Shown here piece by piece: positions 25,929-35,533 of a stretch of DNA of 64,000 nt. Source of the DNA: an uncultured Allomuricauda sp. (GTDB taxonomy: Bacteria > Bacteroidota > Bacteroidia > Flavobacteriales > Flavobacteriaceae); NCBI RefSeq assembly GCF_947499585.1, contig NZ_CANMOO010000001.1, forward strand, positions 62,001-126,000, read 5' to 3'. The notes under the pieces were generated by a model, which had not been told where the DNA came from, made no database searches, and saw nothing but the letters and a program-made list of their open reading frames with translations. Position numbers and translations under genes: made by a program. The stretch's first letter is position 1. Every line of letters begins with the position of its first letter.

Positions 25929-28900
25929 TTAGAATGTTGCTTTTACACTAAACCCGTACCTTCTTGAACTTGGTCCGTTGATAAAGTCAAAACCAAATCC
26001 GTTACCTACTCCAGTACCATTGGTGTTAGGATCAAAGTTTGCACCTTTTGGTGTATTTATTGCTCTGTACCAAAGGTTATTACCAGATACTGTGAATGTA
26101 AGTGCACCAAATGGAGTCTTGTCCAAGAATTTAGATGGCAAGCTGTAGCTAAAAGAAGCTTCTTGCAATCTAACCGTTGTTGCATCGTACACTTGCAATT
26201 CATTAGGACCAAATAAAAGGTTACTAAAGAAATAGGTAGAGTTGTTGATCTGTCTGTTGTTAACATTGCCATTGGCATCAACACCAGGTAGAATAAAAGT
26301 ATTCTCCCTATCTATAGTTTCAGTAATCAATCCTCTACCCAACAATGTAGAAATGGTAGATGAATATACATCTCCTCCTTGAGTGTAGTTCCACTGGAAA
26401 CCAAAAGTAAAGTTCTTATAAGAAATACTGTTTCTTACGTTAGCTACCCAGTCTGGGTTTGGATCACCAATAATACCATCATTTGGATCTTGAACATAAT
26501 TTCCATCTGCACCTACTACAAAATCACCATTGGCATCTGTCAAAATTTTACTTCCAAAGAATACACCAAAAGCCTCACCTTCTATAGCAGCGTTACCTAA
26601 GTTAGAAAAACCAGAGAAAACCACTTGATCAGTATCCAATCCAAGATCATTTACTGTAGTCTCATAAGCGGTAAAGTTTACGTTGGTCGACCAATCAAAG
26701 TCACCTTCTTCTTTTCCTCTTATCCAGTTAACTCCCAAATCCAGCTCAATACCTTCTGATTCGATCTCACCAATGTTGGTGGCCGTAACAGTAAATCCAG
26801 TAGCTGGATCCAATGGTCTGTCCAAAATCAAATCATTGGTCTTTCTCTGATATACAGAAGCGTCCAATGTAATTCTGCTGTCCCACCATCTAGACTCGAT
26901 ACCAACTTCGATTTCTTGTAAAGTTTCAGGAGATAAGTCTGGGTTTCCAAGACGTATACCTGTGGTGTTGGTCACTATATTTTGACCAGAACCATCTTGT
27001 GCATCTTGTGTATCCAATGTCAATGTGTTCGCCACTGGGAAATTAGAAGTTAGTACATCAAAGTTTGCAGAAACTCCAATACCACCACGAATCTTTAAGT
27101 AGTTAAGCACATTTTCTGATTTCAGACCATCAATTGCCGCAGTTGGTATGAAAGAAATACTTGCAGAAGGATAGAACTGTGAGCGGTTATCTTTTGAGAA
27201 GTTAGATACCCAGTCATTTCTACCTGCAAGCGTTAAATACAAAAAGTTGTCATAGTCAAAATCTGCTTGTGCATATACACCAGCGATATTTCTTTCAGAC
27301 GTCTGTTGAATTTCATTTTGGTTCAAGAAGTTGAAGTGTCTTAATACTCCAAATACTTGCTGACCATCACTGGCAACACCTTGCTGATTGAATTCCTCTC
27401 TTCTTGTAGTTGCTCCTATGTTGAAAGTAGAACCAATCTTTTCAGTGATGTCATAATCCCCATTCAACACAAGGTTGTGATCCCAAATAGTATTGGTATT
27501 GTTCCATGTTTCATAGATACCACTGGCCAATCTTACATCTCCAGAGTTACTGTTGATACCACCTTTGTTTTGAAAGTTCGTATTTGCTTCACTATAAACA
27601 TCAATACCAGCACGGTAAACAATGTTTAGGTTGTCGTTAAGCTCATATTGAACCGTTGCCTGACCGAAAACCCTGTTGGTTTCCTGATTTGTCTCTGCGT
27701 TGTTAACGGTCCAAAGTGGATGTTGAATAGAGTTGTTCTGTCTGTAGTATACACTACCACCAGTAACTGGGTCTTGAAATGGAAGCCCTTGAACATCTAT
27801 ACTCCTTGGAGTAAACCAAAGGTCACCAAATACGGAAGAACCTGTTCCCGTAGCACCGTTACCTTGACTTAAAGCAACTGGAGGTGAAATGAACTTGGTT
27901 CTTGCATAGTTCAATGTACCATTTATAGTAAACTTGTTAGATAAGATAGCACGACCCCCAACAGAAAGTGTGTTTCTGTTAACACTGTTGTTTGGAGTAA
28001 AACCATTATCCTTAAGGTAACCATAGTTCATATTGTATCCAACTTTACCGTCATCAGAAGTTCCTCTAACGTTAATAGATGTATTTGATACAGTACCTGT
28101 TTTAAAGAAGTTTTTTACACTGTCATAAGGTCTCCAATCGTAACGAGCTCCCTGAAATTCTGGGAATGCTGCTTGGATACCTGCAGTGGAAGTTGAATAA
28201 GGATGAGCAAGCGTTGCATTTTCATCAATTGCAGGCTGATTTCCATATCCTGAAGCTCCGCCTTCTGCGAATGCAGGACCCCAGTTACTAAAGAACCATC
28301 CGAAGTTTTGATCAAAACCGTTACCATAAACATCTTGGTAATCTGGAAGTGAGGCAATCTCGTTAAAGAAAACCGAAGAATTAACAGTGATTTCTGTTTT
28401 CTTAGGACCTTGCGTAGTTGAACCACCTTTAGTTGTGATCAAGATAACCCCGTTACGTCCCTGAGAACCATAAAGTGTAGCAGCGGCAAGTCCTTTAAGA
28501 ACGTTAACGCTTTCTATACTGTTTGGGTCCAAATCCAAGAACCTACTGGAACCGTTGTTACCATTTACGAAATCTTGACGAGATCCGTTTCTTCCTGAAG
28601 GGTTGGTATCCGTACTGAAAGGAACACCATCAACGATAAATAGTGCTTGGTTACTACCACTAAAAGTTGTTTGACCTCTAATGATAATATTGGTACCAGA
28701 ACCTGAAAGACCACTTTGCTGAGTAATCTGTACACCAGAAGCTTTACCTTGAAGTACACGAGCAACATCACCTTCAGCGCGTTGTTCAAGCTCTTCGGAA
28801 CCTACTTCGGTAACGGCATAACCCAATGCTTGTTTCTCTCTTTTGATACCAAGAGCCGTCACAACTACTTCTTCAAGAGCTTGAGCGTCCTCCTGCATTT

Positions 28901-29180
28901 GAACGTTAACTACGCTCTCTGCGCCAACAGTCCTTCTCGCGGGTTTTTGCCCTATGTAAGTAAAAAGTAGTGCTTGACCTTGACTTGCACTAATAGCATA
29001 GTTTCCATCAAAATCTGTTTGAGTACCGTTAGTGGTACCTTCAACGACAATGTTAACCCCAGGCAACGGAAGTCCATCAGAATCCGTCACATTACCTGAA
29101 ATCGTCTTGTCTTGTGCAAATGAAATTTGCACAACAAACGCCAATAACAGCGTTAACAATCCATTAAGTTTTGTTCTCAT
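25929..29180 (-). CDS. SusC/RagA family TonB-linked outer-membrane transporter
   Basis: 1083 residues. Signal peptide 1-22 (LLAFVVQISFAQ), then a carboxypeptidase-regulatory-like domain (about 27-100: SGNVTDSDGLPLPGVNIVVE, TDFDGNYAI), a TonB-box-like EEVVVTALG (about 103-111), a plug with IIIRGQTTFSGSNQALFIVD (about 165-185), and a 22-strand barrel ending in RRYGFSVKATF with terminal Phe. No STN domain is present, so it lacks the N-terminal signalling module for a FecR/sigma partner. It imports oligomers in a TonB/proton-motive-force-dependent way with the SusD lipoprotein encoded just downstream. Confidence 0.96.
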   Translation of the reverse strand: MRTKLNGLLTLLLAFVVQISFAQDKTISGNVTDSDGLPLPGVNIVVEGTTNGTQTDFDGNYAISASQGQALLFTYIGQKPARRTVGAESVVNVQMQEDAQALEEVVVTALGIKREKQALGYAVTEVGSEELEQRAEGDVARVLQGKASGVQITQQSGLSGSGTNIIIRGQTTFSGSNQALFIVDGVPFSTDTNPSGRNGSRQDFVNGNNGSSRFLDLDPNSIESVNVLKGLAAATLYGSQGRNGVILITTKGGSTTQGPKKTEITVNSSVFFNEIASLPDYQDVYGNGFDQNFGWFFSNWGPAFAEGGASGYGNQPAIDENATLAHPYSTSTAGIQAAFPEFQGARYDWRPYDSVKNFFKTGTVSNTSINVRGTSDDGKVGYNMNYGYLKDNGFTPNNSVNRNTLSVGGRAILSNKFTINGTLNYARTKFISPPVALSQGNGATGTGSSVFGDLWFTPRSIDVQGLPFQDPVTGGSVYYRQNNSIQHPLWTVNNAETNQETNRVFGQATVQYELNDNLNIVYRAGIDVYSEANTNFQNKGGINSNSGDVRLASGIYETWNNTNTIWDHNLVLNGDYDITEKIGSTFNIGATTRREEFNQQGVASDGQQVFGVLRHFNFLNQNEIQQTSERNIAGVYAQADFDYDNFLYLTLAGRNDWVSNFSKDNRSQFYPSASISFIPTAAIDGLKSENVLNYLKIRGGIGVSANFDVLTSNFPVANTLTLDTQDAQDGSGQNIVTNTTGIRLGNPDLSPETLQEIEVGIESRWWDSRITLDASVYQRKTNDLILDRPLDPATGFTVTATNIGEIESEGIELDLGVNWIRGKEEGDFDWSTNVNFTAYETTVNDLGLDTDQVVFSGFSNLGNAAIEGEAFGVFFGSKILTDANGDFVVGADGNYVQDPNDGIIGDPNPDWVANVRNSISYKNFTFGFQWNYTQGGDVYSSTISTLLGRGLITETIDRENTFILPGVDANGNVNNRQINNSTYFFSNLLFGPNELQVYDATTVRLQEASFSYSLPSKFLDKTPFGALTFTVSGNNLWYRAINTPKGANFDPNTNGTGVGNGFGFDFINGPSSRRYGFSVKATF

Positions 29181-29516
29181 TTTAAAATTATTTGAATTAG
29201 CTAGGCGCTAAAATCATAATTTCATGTTAATAATCCAAACTAATTTTACTAAATTTTTAAGACAATGTTTTTAAATGCGTTAACCGTAAAATGATTCTTC
29301 ATAATTATCAACTCTTTAATTAAGGGTATTAAAAATTATATTGAACGTAAATTCCCTTTATTTTAACATTGCCTAAAAAGTAGTTTAAAAACGACTGGAG
29401 TAGGATATATTTTATTTTAACATCCAGTTTAGGGGTCTTGTTTGTTAAAGATTATGGATGAATATTAAAACACAATTTTAATTTGTAAATTATACCTTAA
29501 TATATATACTACTATC
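29181..29516. other. 336-base divergent intergenic region
   Basis: AT-rich spacer between the divergent susC and a secreted-protein gene. It holds the susC promoter candidate listed separately. On the plus strand TTAATTTG at 29478-29485 is a near match to a -7 box for the secreted-protein gene but lacks a correctly spaced TTG. I see no ORF, RNA gene or repeat in the rest. Confidence 0.6.
29236..29265 (-). promoter_or_regulatory. candidate susC promoter
   Basis: On the minus strand TTG (29265-29263) is followed by 19 bases and TTAGTTTG (29243-29236), one mismatch from TAnnTTTG. Element spacing and the 55-base distance to the susC start fit a Bacteroidota housekeeping promoter. Confidence 0.45.
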
Positions 29517-30296
29517 ATGAAGTTGATTTTACACGGAATTACATTCTTTTTGTGTTTTGCATATTCAATAGCCCAACAAAGTGCTAATGTCCAGCCTGGC
29601 GTTATTGGTTCATACCAAAAAGGTTTGCAGGGTATAGGTCCTGATTTTGGGAATAATCCGGCATCTGAGAATTTTTATAATCAAATGCGGGATAATCTGG
29701 CCAACATGGGGATTGAGCAAAAAATTGAGTTGGAAGATATTGAAGGGTCTATATATATAGAAGATGAATTCGTGTTGGGTACAATTTTCTTTAATAGTGA
29801 TGAAGAAAGCAAAATGTATATGCGCTATAATGCATTTAATGATGAATTTGAGATTAAGAAATCGAAGCTTGAGAAAGATGAGACCCTTGCGCTGTTAAAA
29901 GATGCTGATATTTCATGTTCCTTGAATAATGATAAATTTAAATATGCAACTTTCCTTAATGATAAAAAGGTGAAGTCTTATGGTTATTTAAAAATGATAT
30001 ATTCCACGGATAATTACAAACTGTTTGAACAGAATAAGAAGTTGTTCAAAGAAGGTAAAAAAGCAAAGACATCACATGCCGTGTCTTTTCCACATCGTTT
30101 TGTGGGTGAAACCAATTACTATATTTCAATGGATGATAATGACCCCGTGTACGTTAGTAGAAACAAAAAAGAATTGGTTGATTTGTTTCGAGCTGAACAT
30201 CAAAAGGAAATCAAGCAATTTCTGAAAGAAAAAAATGTGGACCTAAAAAGTAAAAGTGGGTTAGTAAATCTGGTAGCTTTTAGTGGAACATTGTAA
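29517..30296 (+). CDS. secreted protein of unknown function
   Basis: 259 residues with a signal peptide (LHGITFFLCFAYSIAQQ, cleavage after about residue 20). The mature part starts NVQPGVIGSYQKGLQGIGPD, then a beta-rich segment (ELEDIEGSIYIEDEFVLGTI) and a lysine-rich C-terminal half with VSFPHRFVGETNYYISMDDN. No lipobox or membrane segment follows, so it is probably periplasmic or surface-associated. I recognise no family. It is divergent from susC and transcribed toward the ribosomal cluster, but rpsL has its own promoter 140 bases later. Confidence 0.8.
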   Translation: MKLILHGITFFLCFAYSIAQQSANVQPGVIGSYQKGLQGIGPDFGNNPASENFYNQMRDNLANMGIEQKIELEDIEGSIYIEDEFVLGTIFFNSDEESKMYMRYNAFNDEFEIKKSKLEKDETLALLKDADISCSLNNDKFKYATFLNDKKVKSYGYLKMIYSTDNYKLFEQNKKLFKEGKKAKTSHAVSFPHRFVGETNYYISMDDNDPVYVSRNKKELVDLFRAEHQKEIKQFLKEKNVDLKSKSGLVNLVAFSGTL

Positions 30297-30415
30297 AACA
30301 GAAATAGAAAAGGAGTTTTTTGATCCATATTCCCTTGTTATCTAGGGCTTTCCATTTTCTTTATTCGTGTTCATTTTGGTTTTTTAAGATAGATTGCAAA
30401 TTTAATCTGTCAAGA

Positions 30416-30446
30416 TTTGAATTATTCCGAAATATCACTACATTTG
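30416..30446 (+). promoter_or_regulatory. promoter of the str-S10-spc-alpha ribosomal supercluster
   Basis: TTTG at 30416-30419, a spacer of 19 bases, then TACATTTG at 30439-30446: a full match to the Bacteroidota -33/-7 consensus. Transcription should start near 30451-30453, leaving a 5' leader of about 40 bases before rpsL. Confidence 0.75.
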
Positions 30447-30449
30447 CAG

Positions 30450-30464
30450 CCCTCAAAACGAGGG
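30450..30464 (+). promoter_or_regulatory. 5'-terminal leader hairpin before rpsL
   Basis: CCCTC (30450-30454) pairs with GAGGG (30460-30464) around AAAAC. It sits at or next to the predicted transcription start, so it would cap the 5' end of the ribosomal mRNA. The following TTGTTTTGATTTTT is T-rich but interrupted, so it is at best a weak terminator or an mRNA-stabilising stem. Confidence 0.4.
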
Positions 30465-30491
30465 TTGTTTTGATTTTTAATAGAAATTTTA

Positions 30492-30866
30492 ATGCCAACA
30501 ATTTCACAATTAGTACGAAAAGGAAGAGTCACAATTACCAAGAAGAGTAAATCGGCTGCTTTGGATTCGTGTCCTCAAAGACGAGGGGTTTGTACGCGTG
30601 TTTATACAACTACACCAAAAAAACCAAACTCTGCAATGCGTAAAGTTGCAAGGGTAAGGTTAACAAATGGTAAGGAAGTTAACGCATATATCCCTGGTGA
30701 AGGTCACAATCTACAAGAGCACTCGATAGTATTGGTTAGAGGTGGAAGAGTAAAGGATTTGCCAGGAGTTAGATATCATATCGTCCGTGGTGCATTGGAT
30801 ACTGCAGGTGTTGCAGGTAGAACACAACGTAGATCTAAGTACGGTGCAAAACGTCCTAAAAAGTAA
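30492..30866 (+). CDS. rpsL: 30S ribosomal protein S12
   Basis: 124 residues, standard length. The conserved [20 protein letters not shown] and [10 protein letters not shown] blocks are intact, as is [13 protein letters not shown]. Lys43 and Lys88, the sites of classical streptomycin-resistance substitutions, are both lysine, so the protein has the sensitive-type sequence. S12 lies at the decoding centre. It is the first gene of the cluster behind a good promoter; rpsG follows after 20 bases. Confidence 0.99.
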   Translation: MPTISQLVRKGRVTITKKSKSAALDSCPQRRGVCTRVYTTTPKKPNSAMRKVARVRLTNGKEVNAYIPGEGHNLQEHSIVLVRGGRVKDLPGVRYHIVRGALDTAGVAGRTQRRSKYGAKRPKK

Positions 30867-30886
30867 ATAACTTTTAAGAAGAAGTA

Positions 30887-31363
30887 ATGAGAAAAAGACA
30901 GGCAAAGAAAAGGCCATTGTTACCGGATCCAAGATTTAACGATCAGTTGGTAACACGTTTCGTAAACATGATGATGTGGGATGGTAAGAAATCAGTTGCT
31001 TTCAAAGTTTTTTATGACGCAATTGATATCGTTGAGGAAAAAAATACTGACGAAGAAAAAACCGCTTTGGAATTATGGAAAGATGCACTTTCCAATGTAA
31101 TGCCACATGTTGAAGTAAGAAGTAGAAGAGTAGGTGGTGCTACATTTCAGATTCCAATGCAAATCCGTCCAGATAGAAAGATTTCTACTGCGATGAAATG
31201 GTTGATTAGTTACTCAAGAAAGCGTAATGAAAAATCTATGGCGCAAAAATTGGCTGCAGAAGTTTTGGCTGCTGCAAAAGAAGAAGGCGCGGCGGTTAAG
31301 AAAAGAGTAGATACTCACAAAATGGCGGAAGCCAATAAAGCATTCTCTCACTTTAGATTCTAG
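30887..31363 (+). CDS. rpsG: 30S ribosomal protein S7
   Basis: 158 residues. Starts [20 protein letters not shown] with the S7 basic N-terminal arm; the [19 protein letters not shown] and [20 protein letters not shown] blocks are clear. S7 nucleates assembly of the 30S head and contacts the E-site tRNA. In E. coli it represses the str operon through the rpsL-rpsG spacer; here that spacer is only 20 bases, so that mechanism cannot be the same. fusA follows 8 bases later. Confidence 0.99.
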   Translation: MRKRQAKKRPLLPDPRFNDQLVTRFVNMMMWDGKKSVAFKVFYDAIDIVEEKNTDEEKTALELWKDALSNVMPHVEVRSRRVGGATFQIPMQIRPDRKISTAMKWLISYSRKRNEKSMAQKLAAEVLAAAKEEGAAVKKRVDTHKMAEANKAFSHFRF

Positions 31364-31371
31364 TTGGTAAA

Positions 31372-33504
31372 ATGTCAAGAGATTTAAAATTCACAAGGAA
31401 TATAGGTATTGCAGCGCATATTGATGCTGGAAAAACCACTACTACAGAGCGTATTCTTTTTTACACGGGTGTAAGTCATAAAATAGGTGAAGTACATGAT
31501 GGTGCTGCCACTATGGACTGGATGGAGCAAGAGCAGGAACGTGGTATTACCATTACGTCGGCCGCAACTACTTGTACATGGGAATTCCCTATAGAAAATG
31601 GCAAGCCGACAGAAGATACAAAAGGATATCACTTTAATATAATAGATACTCCCGGACACGTTGATTTTACCGTAGAGGTGAATCGTTCATTACGTGTTTT
31701 GGATGGCTTGGTTTTCTTGTTTAGTGCGGTTGATGGTGTTGAGCCACAGTCAGAAACTAACTGGAGATTGGCTGATAACTATAAAGTGCCACGTATAGGA
31801 TTCGTGAACAAAATGGACCGTCAAGGATCTAACTTCTTAATGGTTTGTAAGCAGGTGAAAACCATGCTCGGTTCTAATGCTGTTCCAATTGTATTGCCAA
31901 TAGGAGACGAGGCTGATTTTAGAGGAATTGTTGACTTGGCTAAGAATAGAGCTATAGTTTGGCATGATGATAATTTCGGTTCAACATTTGATGTTGTTGA
32001 TATTCCGGAAGAAATGAAAGCTGAAGTTAAGGAGTATAGAGCTGCTCTAATTGAAGCCGTTGCGGAGTATGATGAAGAGTTGATGGAAAAATTCTTTGAG
32101 GATGAAGATTCTATCACTGAAGAAGAAGTTCATGCGGCACTAAGAGCAGCGGTAATGGACAGGGCTATCATTCCTATGATTTGTGGTTCTTCATTTAAGA
32201 ACAAAGGAGTTCAGTTTTTGTTAGATGCTGTTTGTCGTTACTTGCCATCACCTATAGATAAGGATGATATTGTAGGTACTGACCCTAATACGGGTAACGA
32301 AATTACCAGGAAGCCTGATGCAAAAGAACCATTTTCCGCTTTGGCGTTTAAAATTGCTACTGATCCTTTTGTAGGTCGTTTGGCATTCTTTAGAGCATAT
32401 TCAGGTCGTTTGGATGCTGGTTCCTATATATTGAACAATCGTTCAGGTAAAAAAGAACGTATTTCTCGTATTTATCAGATGCATTCCAATAAGCAGAATG
32501 CCATTGATTATATAGAAGCTGGGGATATAGGTGCGGCCGTAGGGTTTAAGGATATTAAGACTGGTGATACCATGTCGGCTGAGAAGCATCCTATTATCCT
32601 TGAAAGTATGGACTTTCCTGATCCGGTAATTGGTATTGCTGTTGAACCTAAGACTAAGGTTGATGTAGATAAACTAGGTATGGCTTTGGCTAAATTGGCT
32701 GAAGAAGACCCTACTTTTCAGGTAAAAACAGATGAAGCTTCAGGACAGACTATTATTTCTGGAATGGGTGAGCTTCACTTGGATATTATTGTTGATCGTT
32801 TACGTCGTGAGTTTAAGGTTGAAGTAAACCAAGGTGAACCACAGGTTGAATATAAAGAAGCACTTACTAAAATGGCTGCTCACAGAGAAACTTATAAGAA
32901 GCAATCTGGTGGTCGTGGTAAGTTTGGTGACATTGTATTTGAAATGAGTCCTGCAGATGAAGATTTCGAAGGAACAGGACTTCAGTTCGTAGATCAAATT
33001 AAAGGTGGTCGTATTCCAAAAGAATTCATTCCATCAGTTGAAAAAGGATTTGCAGCTGCAATGAAAAACGGACCTTTGGCTGGATTTGAAATGGATACCA
33101 TGAAAGTGGTATTGAAAGATGGATCTTTCCACCCTGTGGATTCTGATGCACTTTCTTTCGAATTGGCTGCAAAAATGGGTTATAAAGCTGCTGGTAAAGC
33201 TGCTGGCGCTGTTGTTATGGAGCCAATCATGAAGATTGAGGTAATCACACCCGAAGAGAACATGGGTGATATTGTTGGTGACTTGAACAGAAGACGTGGA
33301 ACAATCAGTGATATGAGTGATAGAGCTGGTGCTAAAGTTGTAAAAGGTACCGTTCCACTTTCGGAAATGTTTGGATATGTTACTTCCTTAAGGACTTTGT
33401 CTTCAGGTAGAGCAACGTCAACTATGGAATTCTCACATTATGCAGAAACTCCATCGAATATATCAGAAGAGGTAATTAAATCAGTAAAAGGGGTAACCGC
33501 TTAA
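31372..33504 (+). CDS. fusA: translation elongation factor G
   Basis: 710 residues, single-gene EF-G. G1 [14 protein letters not shown] (about 14-27), G2 [13 protein letters not shown]3 [12 protein letters not shown] and G4 NKMDR are all present, followed by domains II-V with [14 protein letters not shown] and the C-terminal [17 protein letters not shown]. It drives translocation and ribosome recycling using GTP. No tuf gene follows, unlike the E. coli str operon; rpsJ comes next after 12 bases. Confidence 0.99.
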   Translation: MSRDLKFTRNIGIAAHIDAGKTTTTERILFYTGVSHKIGEVHDGAATMDWMEQEQERGITITSAATTCTWEFPIENGKPTEDTKGYHFNIIDTPGHVDFTVEVNRSLRVLDGLVFLFSAVDGVEPQSETNWRLADNYKVPRIGFVNKMDRQGSNFLMVCKQVKTMLGSNAVPIVLPIGDEADFRGIVDLAKNRAIVWHDDNFGSTFDVVDIPEEMKAEVKEYRAALIEAVAEYDEELMEKFFEDEDSITEEEVHAALRAAVMDRAIIPMICGSSFKNKGVQFLLDAVCRYLPSPIDKDDIVGTDPNTGNEITRKPDAKEPFSALAFKIATDPFVGRLAFFRAYSGRLDAGSYILNNRSGKKERISRIYQMHSNKQNAIDYIEAGDIGAAVGFKDIKTGDTMSAEKHPIILESMDFPDPVIGIAVEPKTKVDVDKLGMALAKLAEEDPTFQVKTDEASGQTIISGMGELHLDIIVDRLRREFKVEVNQGEPQVEYKEALTKMAAHRETYKKQSGGRGKFGDIVFEMSPADEDFEGTGLQFVDQIKGGRIPKEFIPSVEKGFAAAMKNGPLAGFEMDTMKVVLKDGSFHPVDSDALSFELAAKMGYKAAGKAAGAVVMEPIMKIEVITPEENMGDIVGDLNRRRGTISDMSDRAGAKVVKGTVPLSEMFGYVTSLRTLSSGRATSTMEFSHYAETPSNISEEVIKSVKGVTA

Positions 33505-33516
33505 TTTTTTAGCAAG

Positions 33517-33822
33517 ATGAGTCAAAAAATTAGAATAAAACTTAAATCTTACGATCACAATTTAGTGGACAAATCTGCTGAGAAAATCGTAAAAACGGTG
33601 AAGACAACCGGTGCTGTGGTTACTGGGCCAATCCCATTGCCAACACACAAGAAAATATTTACGGTTTTACGTTCACCTCACGTGAATAAAAAATCAAGAG
33701 AGCAATTTCAATTGAGTTCGTACAAACGCTTGTTGGATATTTATAGCTCTTCATCAAAAACTATTGACGCGCTTATGAAGCTTGAGCTTCCCAGCGGTGT
33801 TGAAGTTGAGATAAAAGTATAA
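33517..33822 (+). CDS. rpsJ: 30S ribosomal protein S10
   Basis: 101 residues. [20 protein letters not shown] at the start and [20 protein letters not shown] in the long loop are diagnostic. S10 is a 30S head protein and, as NusE, part of antitermination complexes. It is joined to the str part of the cluster (12 bases after fusA) but is separated from rplC by a 157-base gap with a terminator-like hairpin, an unusual break in the S10 operon. Confidence 0.99.
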   Translation: MSQKIRIKLKSYDHNLVDKSAEKIVKTVKTTGAVVTGPIPLPTHKKIFTVLRSPHVNKKSREQFQLSSYKRLLDIYSSSSKTIDALMKLELPSGVEVEIKV

Positions 33823-33830
33823 GTTTAGTT

Positions 33831-33932
33831 CCCGTGCTGTTATAGACGGGAGACATGTCCTGAGCGTTTCGCAAGGGAAAAACGGAGAAAGAAAGAATCT
33901 GGGTCAGAGGATTTTCTTGACCCAATTTTTTT
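33831..33932 (+). promoter_or_regulatory. structured rpsJ-rplC intergenic leader ending in an intrinsic-terminator hairpin
   Basis: Three successive hairpins are visible: CCCGT/ACGGG (33831-33835 with 33846-33850); a stem with outer TCC/GGA and inner GCG-TTT-CGC (about 33858-33878); and TGGGTCA (33900-33906) with TGACCCA (33918-33924). The last is followed by AATTTTTTT, the layout of an intrinsic terminator. It lies inside the otherwise tightly packed cluster, upstream of rplC. A plausible reading is an attenuator that adjusts transcription of the downstream ribosomal genes, perhaps through a ribosomal protein such as L4; the ligand is inference. Confidence 0.6.
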
Positions 33933-33979
33933 GCCAAGAAATTGGTGTAATAAAAAGTAAACAATTAATAATTATATAT

Positions 33980-34597
33980 ATGTCTGGGTTAATAGGAAGA
34001 AAAATCGGTATGACCAGCATCTTCGACGAGAATGGAAAGAATATTCCATGTACCGTTATTGAAGCTGGACCGTGCGTGGTTACCCAAGTCAGAACCGAAG
34101 AGGTCGACGGGTACAGTGCCCTTCAGCTTGGTTTCGATGACAAGGCAGAAAAACGTGCAAACAAGGCTGAACTAGGTCATGTTAAAAAAGCAGGTGCTTC
34201 TCCAAAGAAGAAAGTCATTGAATTCCGAGATTTTGAAGGTGAACACAAATTAGGGGACACTTTAGGTGTTGACCTTTTTGTAGAAGGTGAATTTGTAGAT
34301 GTAATAGGTACATCAAAAGGAAAAGGTTTTCAAGGTGTCGTTAAAAGACATGGTTTTGCCGGTGTTGGTCAAGCGACCCACGGTCAGCATAACAGACTAA
34401 GAGCTCCTGGTTCTATTGGTGCAGCATCTTACCCAGCTCGCGTTTTCAAAGGAATGAAAATGGCAGGTAGAATGGGTGGAGGAAGAGTAACAGTTCAAAA
34501 CTTGAAAGTATTGAAAGTGGTTGCAGAGAAAAACCTTATTGTAGTAAAAGGTTGTGTTCCTGGTCATAAGAATGCTTACGTAACAATTGAGAAGTAA
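33980..34597 (+). CDS. rplC: 50S ribosomal protein L3
   Basis: 205 residues from ATG 33980. The reading frame is open upstream to 33917, but those codons lie in the structured leader and the family N-terminus is [19 protein letters not shown]. The [16 protein letters not shown] and [20 protein letters not shown] blocks that reach toward the peptidyl-transferase centre are intact. The last base of its stop overlaps the rplD start (TAATG). Confidence 0.99.
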   Translation: MSGLIGRKIGMTSIFDENGKNIPCTVIEAGPCVVTQVRTEEVDGYSALQLGFDDKAEKRANKAELGHVKKAGASPKKKVIEFRDFEGEHKLGDTLGVDLFVEGEFVDVIGTSKGKGFQGVVKRHGFAGVGQATHGQHNRLRAPGSIGAASYPARVFKGMKMAGRMGGGRVTVQNLKVLKVVAEKNLIVVKGCVPGHKNAYVTIEK

Positions 34598-35226
34598 TGA
34601 AGGTTGCAGTTTTAGATATTAAAGGAAAAGAAACAGGAAGAAAGGTTGACCTTTCTGACGATGTTTTCGCTATAGAGCCTAATGAGCATGCCATCTATTT
34701 AGATGTTAAGCGATATTTAGCGCACCAAAGACAAGGTACACACAAGGCTAAGGAGAGAGCCGAGATAGCAGGTAGTACAAGAAAGATTAAAAAACAGAAA
34801 GGAACTGGTACCGCAAGGGCTGGTAGTATTAAATCCCCTGTTTTTAGAGGTGGTGGTAGAATTTTTGGCCCAAGACCAAAAGATTACCAGCAAAAATTGA
34901 ACAAAAATGTTAAGCGTTTGGCAAGAAAATCAGCCTTAACATTAAAGTCAAAAGACAAAGCTTTAGTGGTTGTTGAAGACTTCAATTTTGAAGCTCCAAA
35001 AACCAAGGATTTTAAAGCGTTTTTGACCTCTCTGGGAATAGAAAATAAAAAGTCTCTTATAGTGTTGGGCGATTCAAATAATAATGTATATTTGTCGTCG
35101 CGCAATTTGGAGCGTTCCGAAGTTGTAACAAGCTCAGAATTAAGTACTTACAAGATTATTAATGCTGGTAAGGTAGTGCTGACTGAAAGTGCTTTGGAAG
35201 GAATAGAATCGAACCTAAAGAAATAA
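34597..35226 (+). CDS. rplD: 50S ribosomal protein L4
   Basis: 209 residues. The exit-tunnel loop block [20 protein letters not shown] and [12 protein letters not shown] are conserved, without obvious macrolide-resistance changes in the TGTARAG core. In enterobacteria L4 also represses its own operon by binding the S10 leader; the structured leader upstream of rplC here makes L4 a reasonable candidate regulator. It overlaps rplC by one base and is 7 bases from rplW. Confidence 0.99.
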   Translation: MKVAVLDIKGKETGRKVDLSDDVFAIEPNEHAIYLDVKRYLAHQRQGTHKAKERAEIAGSTRKIKKQKGTGTARAGSIKSPVFRGGGRIFGPRPKDYQQKLNKNVKRLARKSALTLKSKDKALVVVEDFNFEAPKTKDFKAFLTSLGIENKKSLIVLGDSNNNVYLSSRNLERSEVVTSSELSTYKIINAGKVVLTESALEGIESNLKK

Positions 35227-35233
35227 GAATATC

Positions 35234-35524
35234 ATGAGTGTGTTGATAAAACCAATCATTACGGAAAAAATGACCGCAGACAGCGAGCTTTTCAATCGTT
35301 ATGGTTTCTATGTTGACCCTAAGGCCAACAAACTTCAGATCAAAGAAGCGGTTGAGACTACCTATGGTGTTTCTGTGGATAAAGTACGTACCATGAACTA
35401 TGGTCCAAATCGTAAGAGTCGCTATACAAAAACAGGAATCCAACACGGAAAAACAAATGCCTTGAAAAAAGCAATTGTTGATGTGGCGGAAGGCGATATT
35501 ATTGATTTTTACAGTAATCTATAA
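35234..35524 (+). CDS. rplW: 50S ribosomal protein L23
   Basis: 96 residues. LIKPIITEKMTADSE is the family start, and KANKLQIKEAVETTYGVSVD and VRTMNYGPNRKSRYTKTG follow. L23 sits at the tunnel exit and docks trigger factor and SRP. It lies between rplD and rplB in the conserved order. Confidence 0.99.
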   Translation: MSVLIKPIITEKMTADSELFNRYGFYVDPKANKLQIKEAVETTYGVSVDKVRTMNYGPNRKSRYTKTGIQHGKTNALKKAIVDVAEGDIIDFYSNL

Positions 35525-35533
35525 AGACGAGAA

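Noticed and set aside
28115..28426. 103-residue minus-strand ORF in another frame within susC
   Set aside because: Same-strand out-of-frame shadow of the SusC gene with low-complexity Leu/Lys composition.
33917..33979. In-frame upstream extension of rplC to an earlier ATG
   Set aside because: The 21 extra codons fall in the structured, T-rich leader and L3 proteins begin at the [11 protein letters not shown] segment, so ATG 33980 was chosen.
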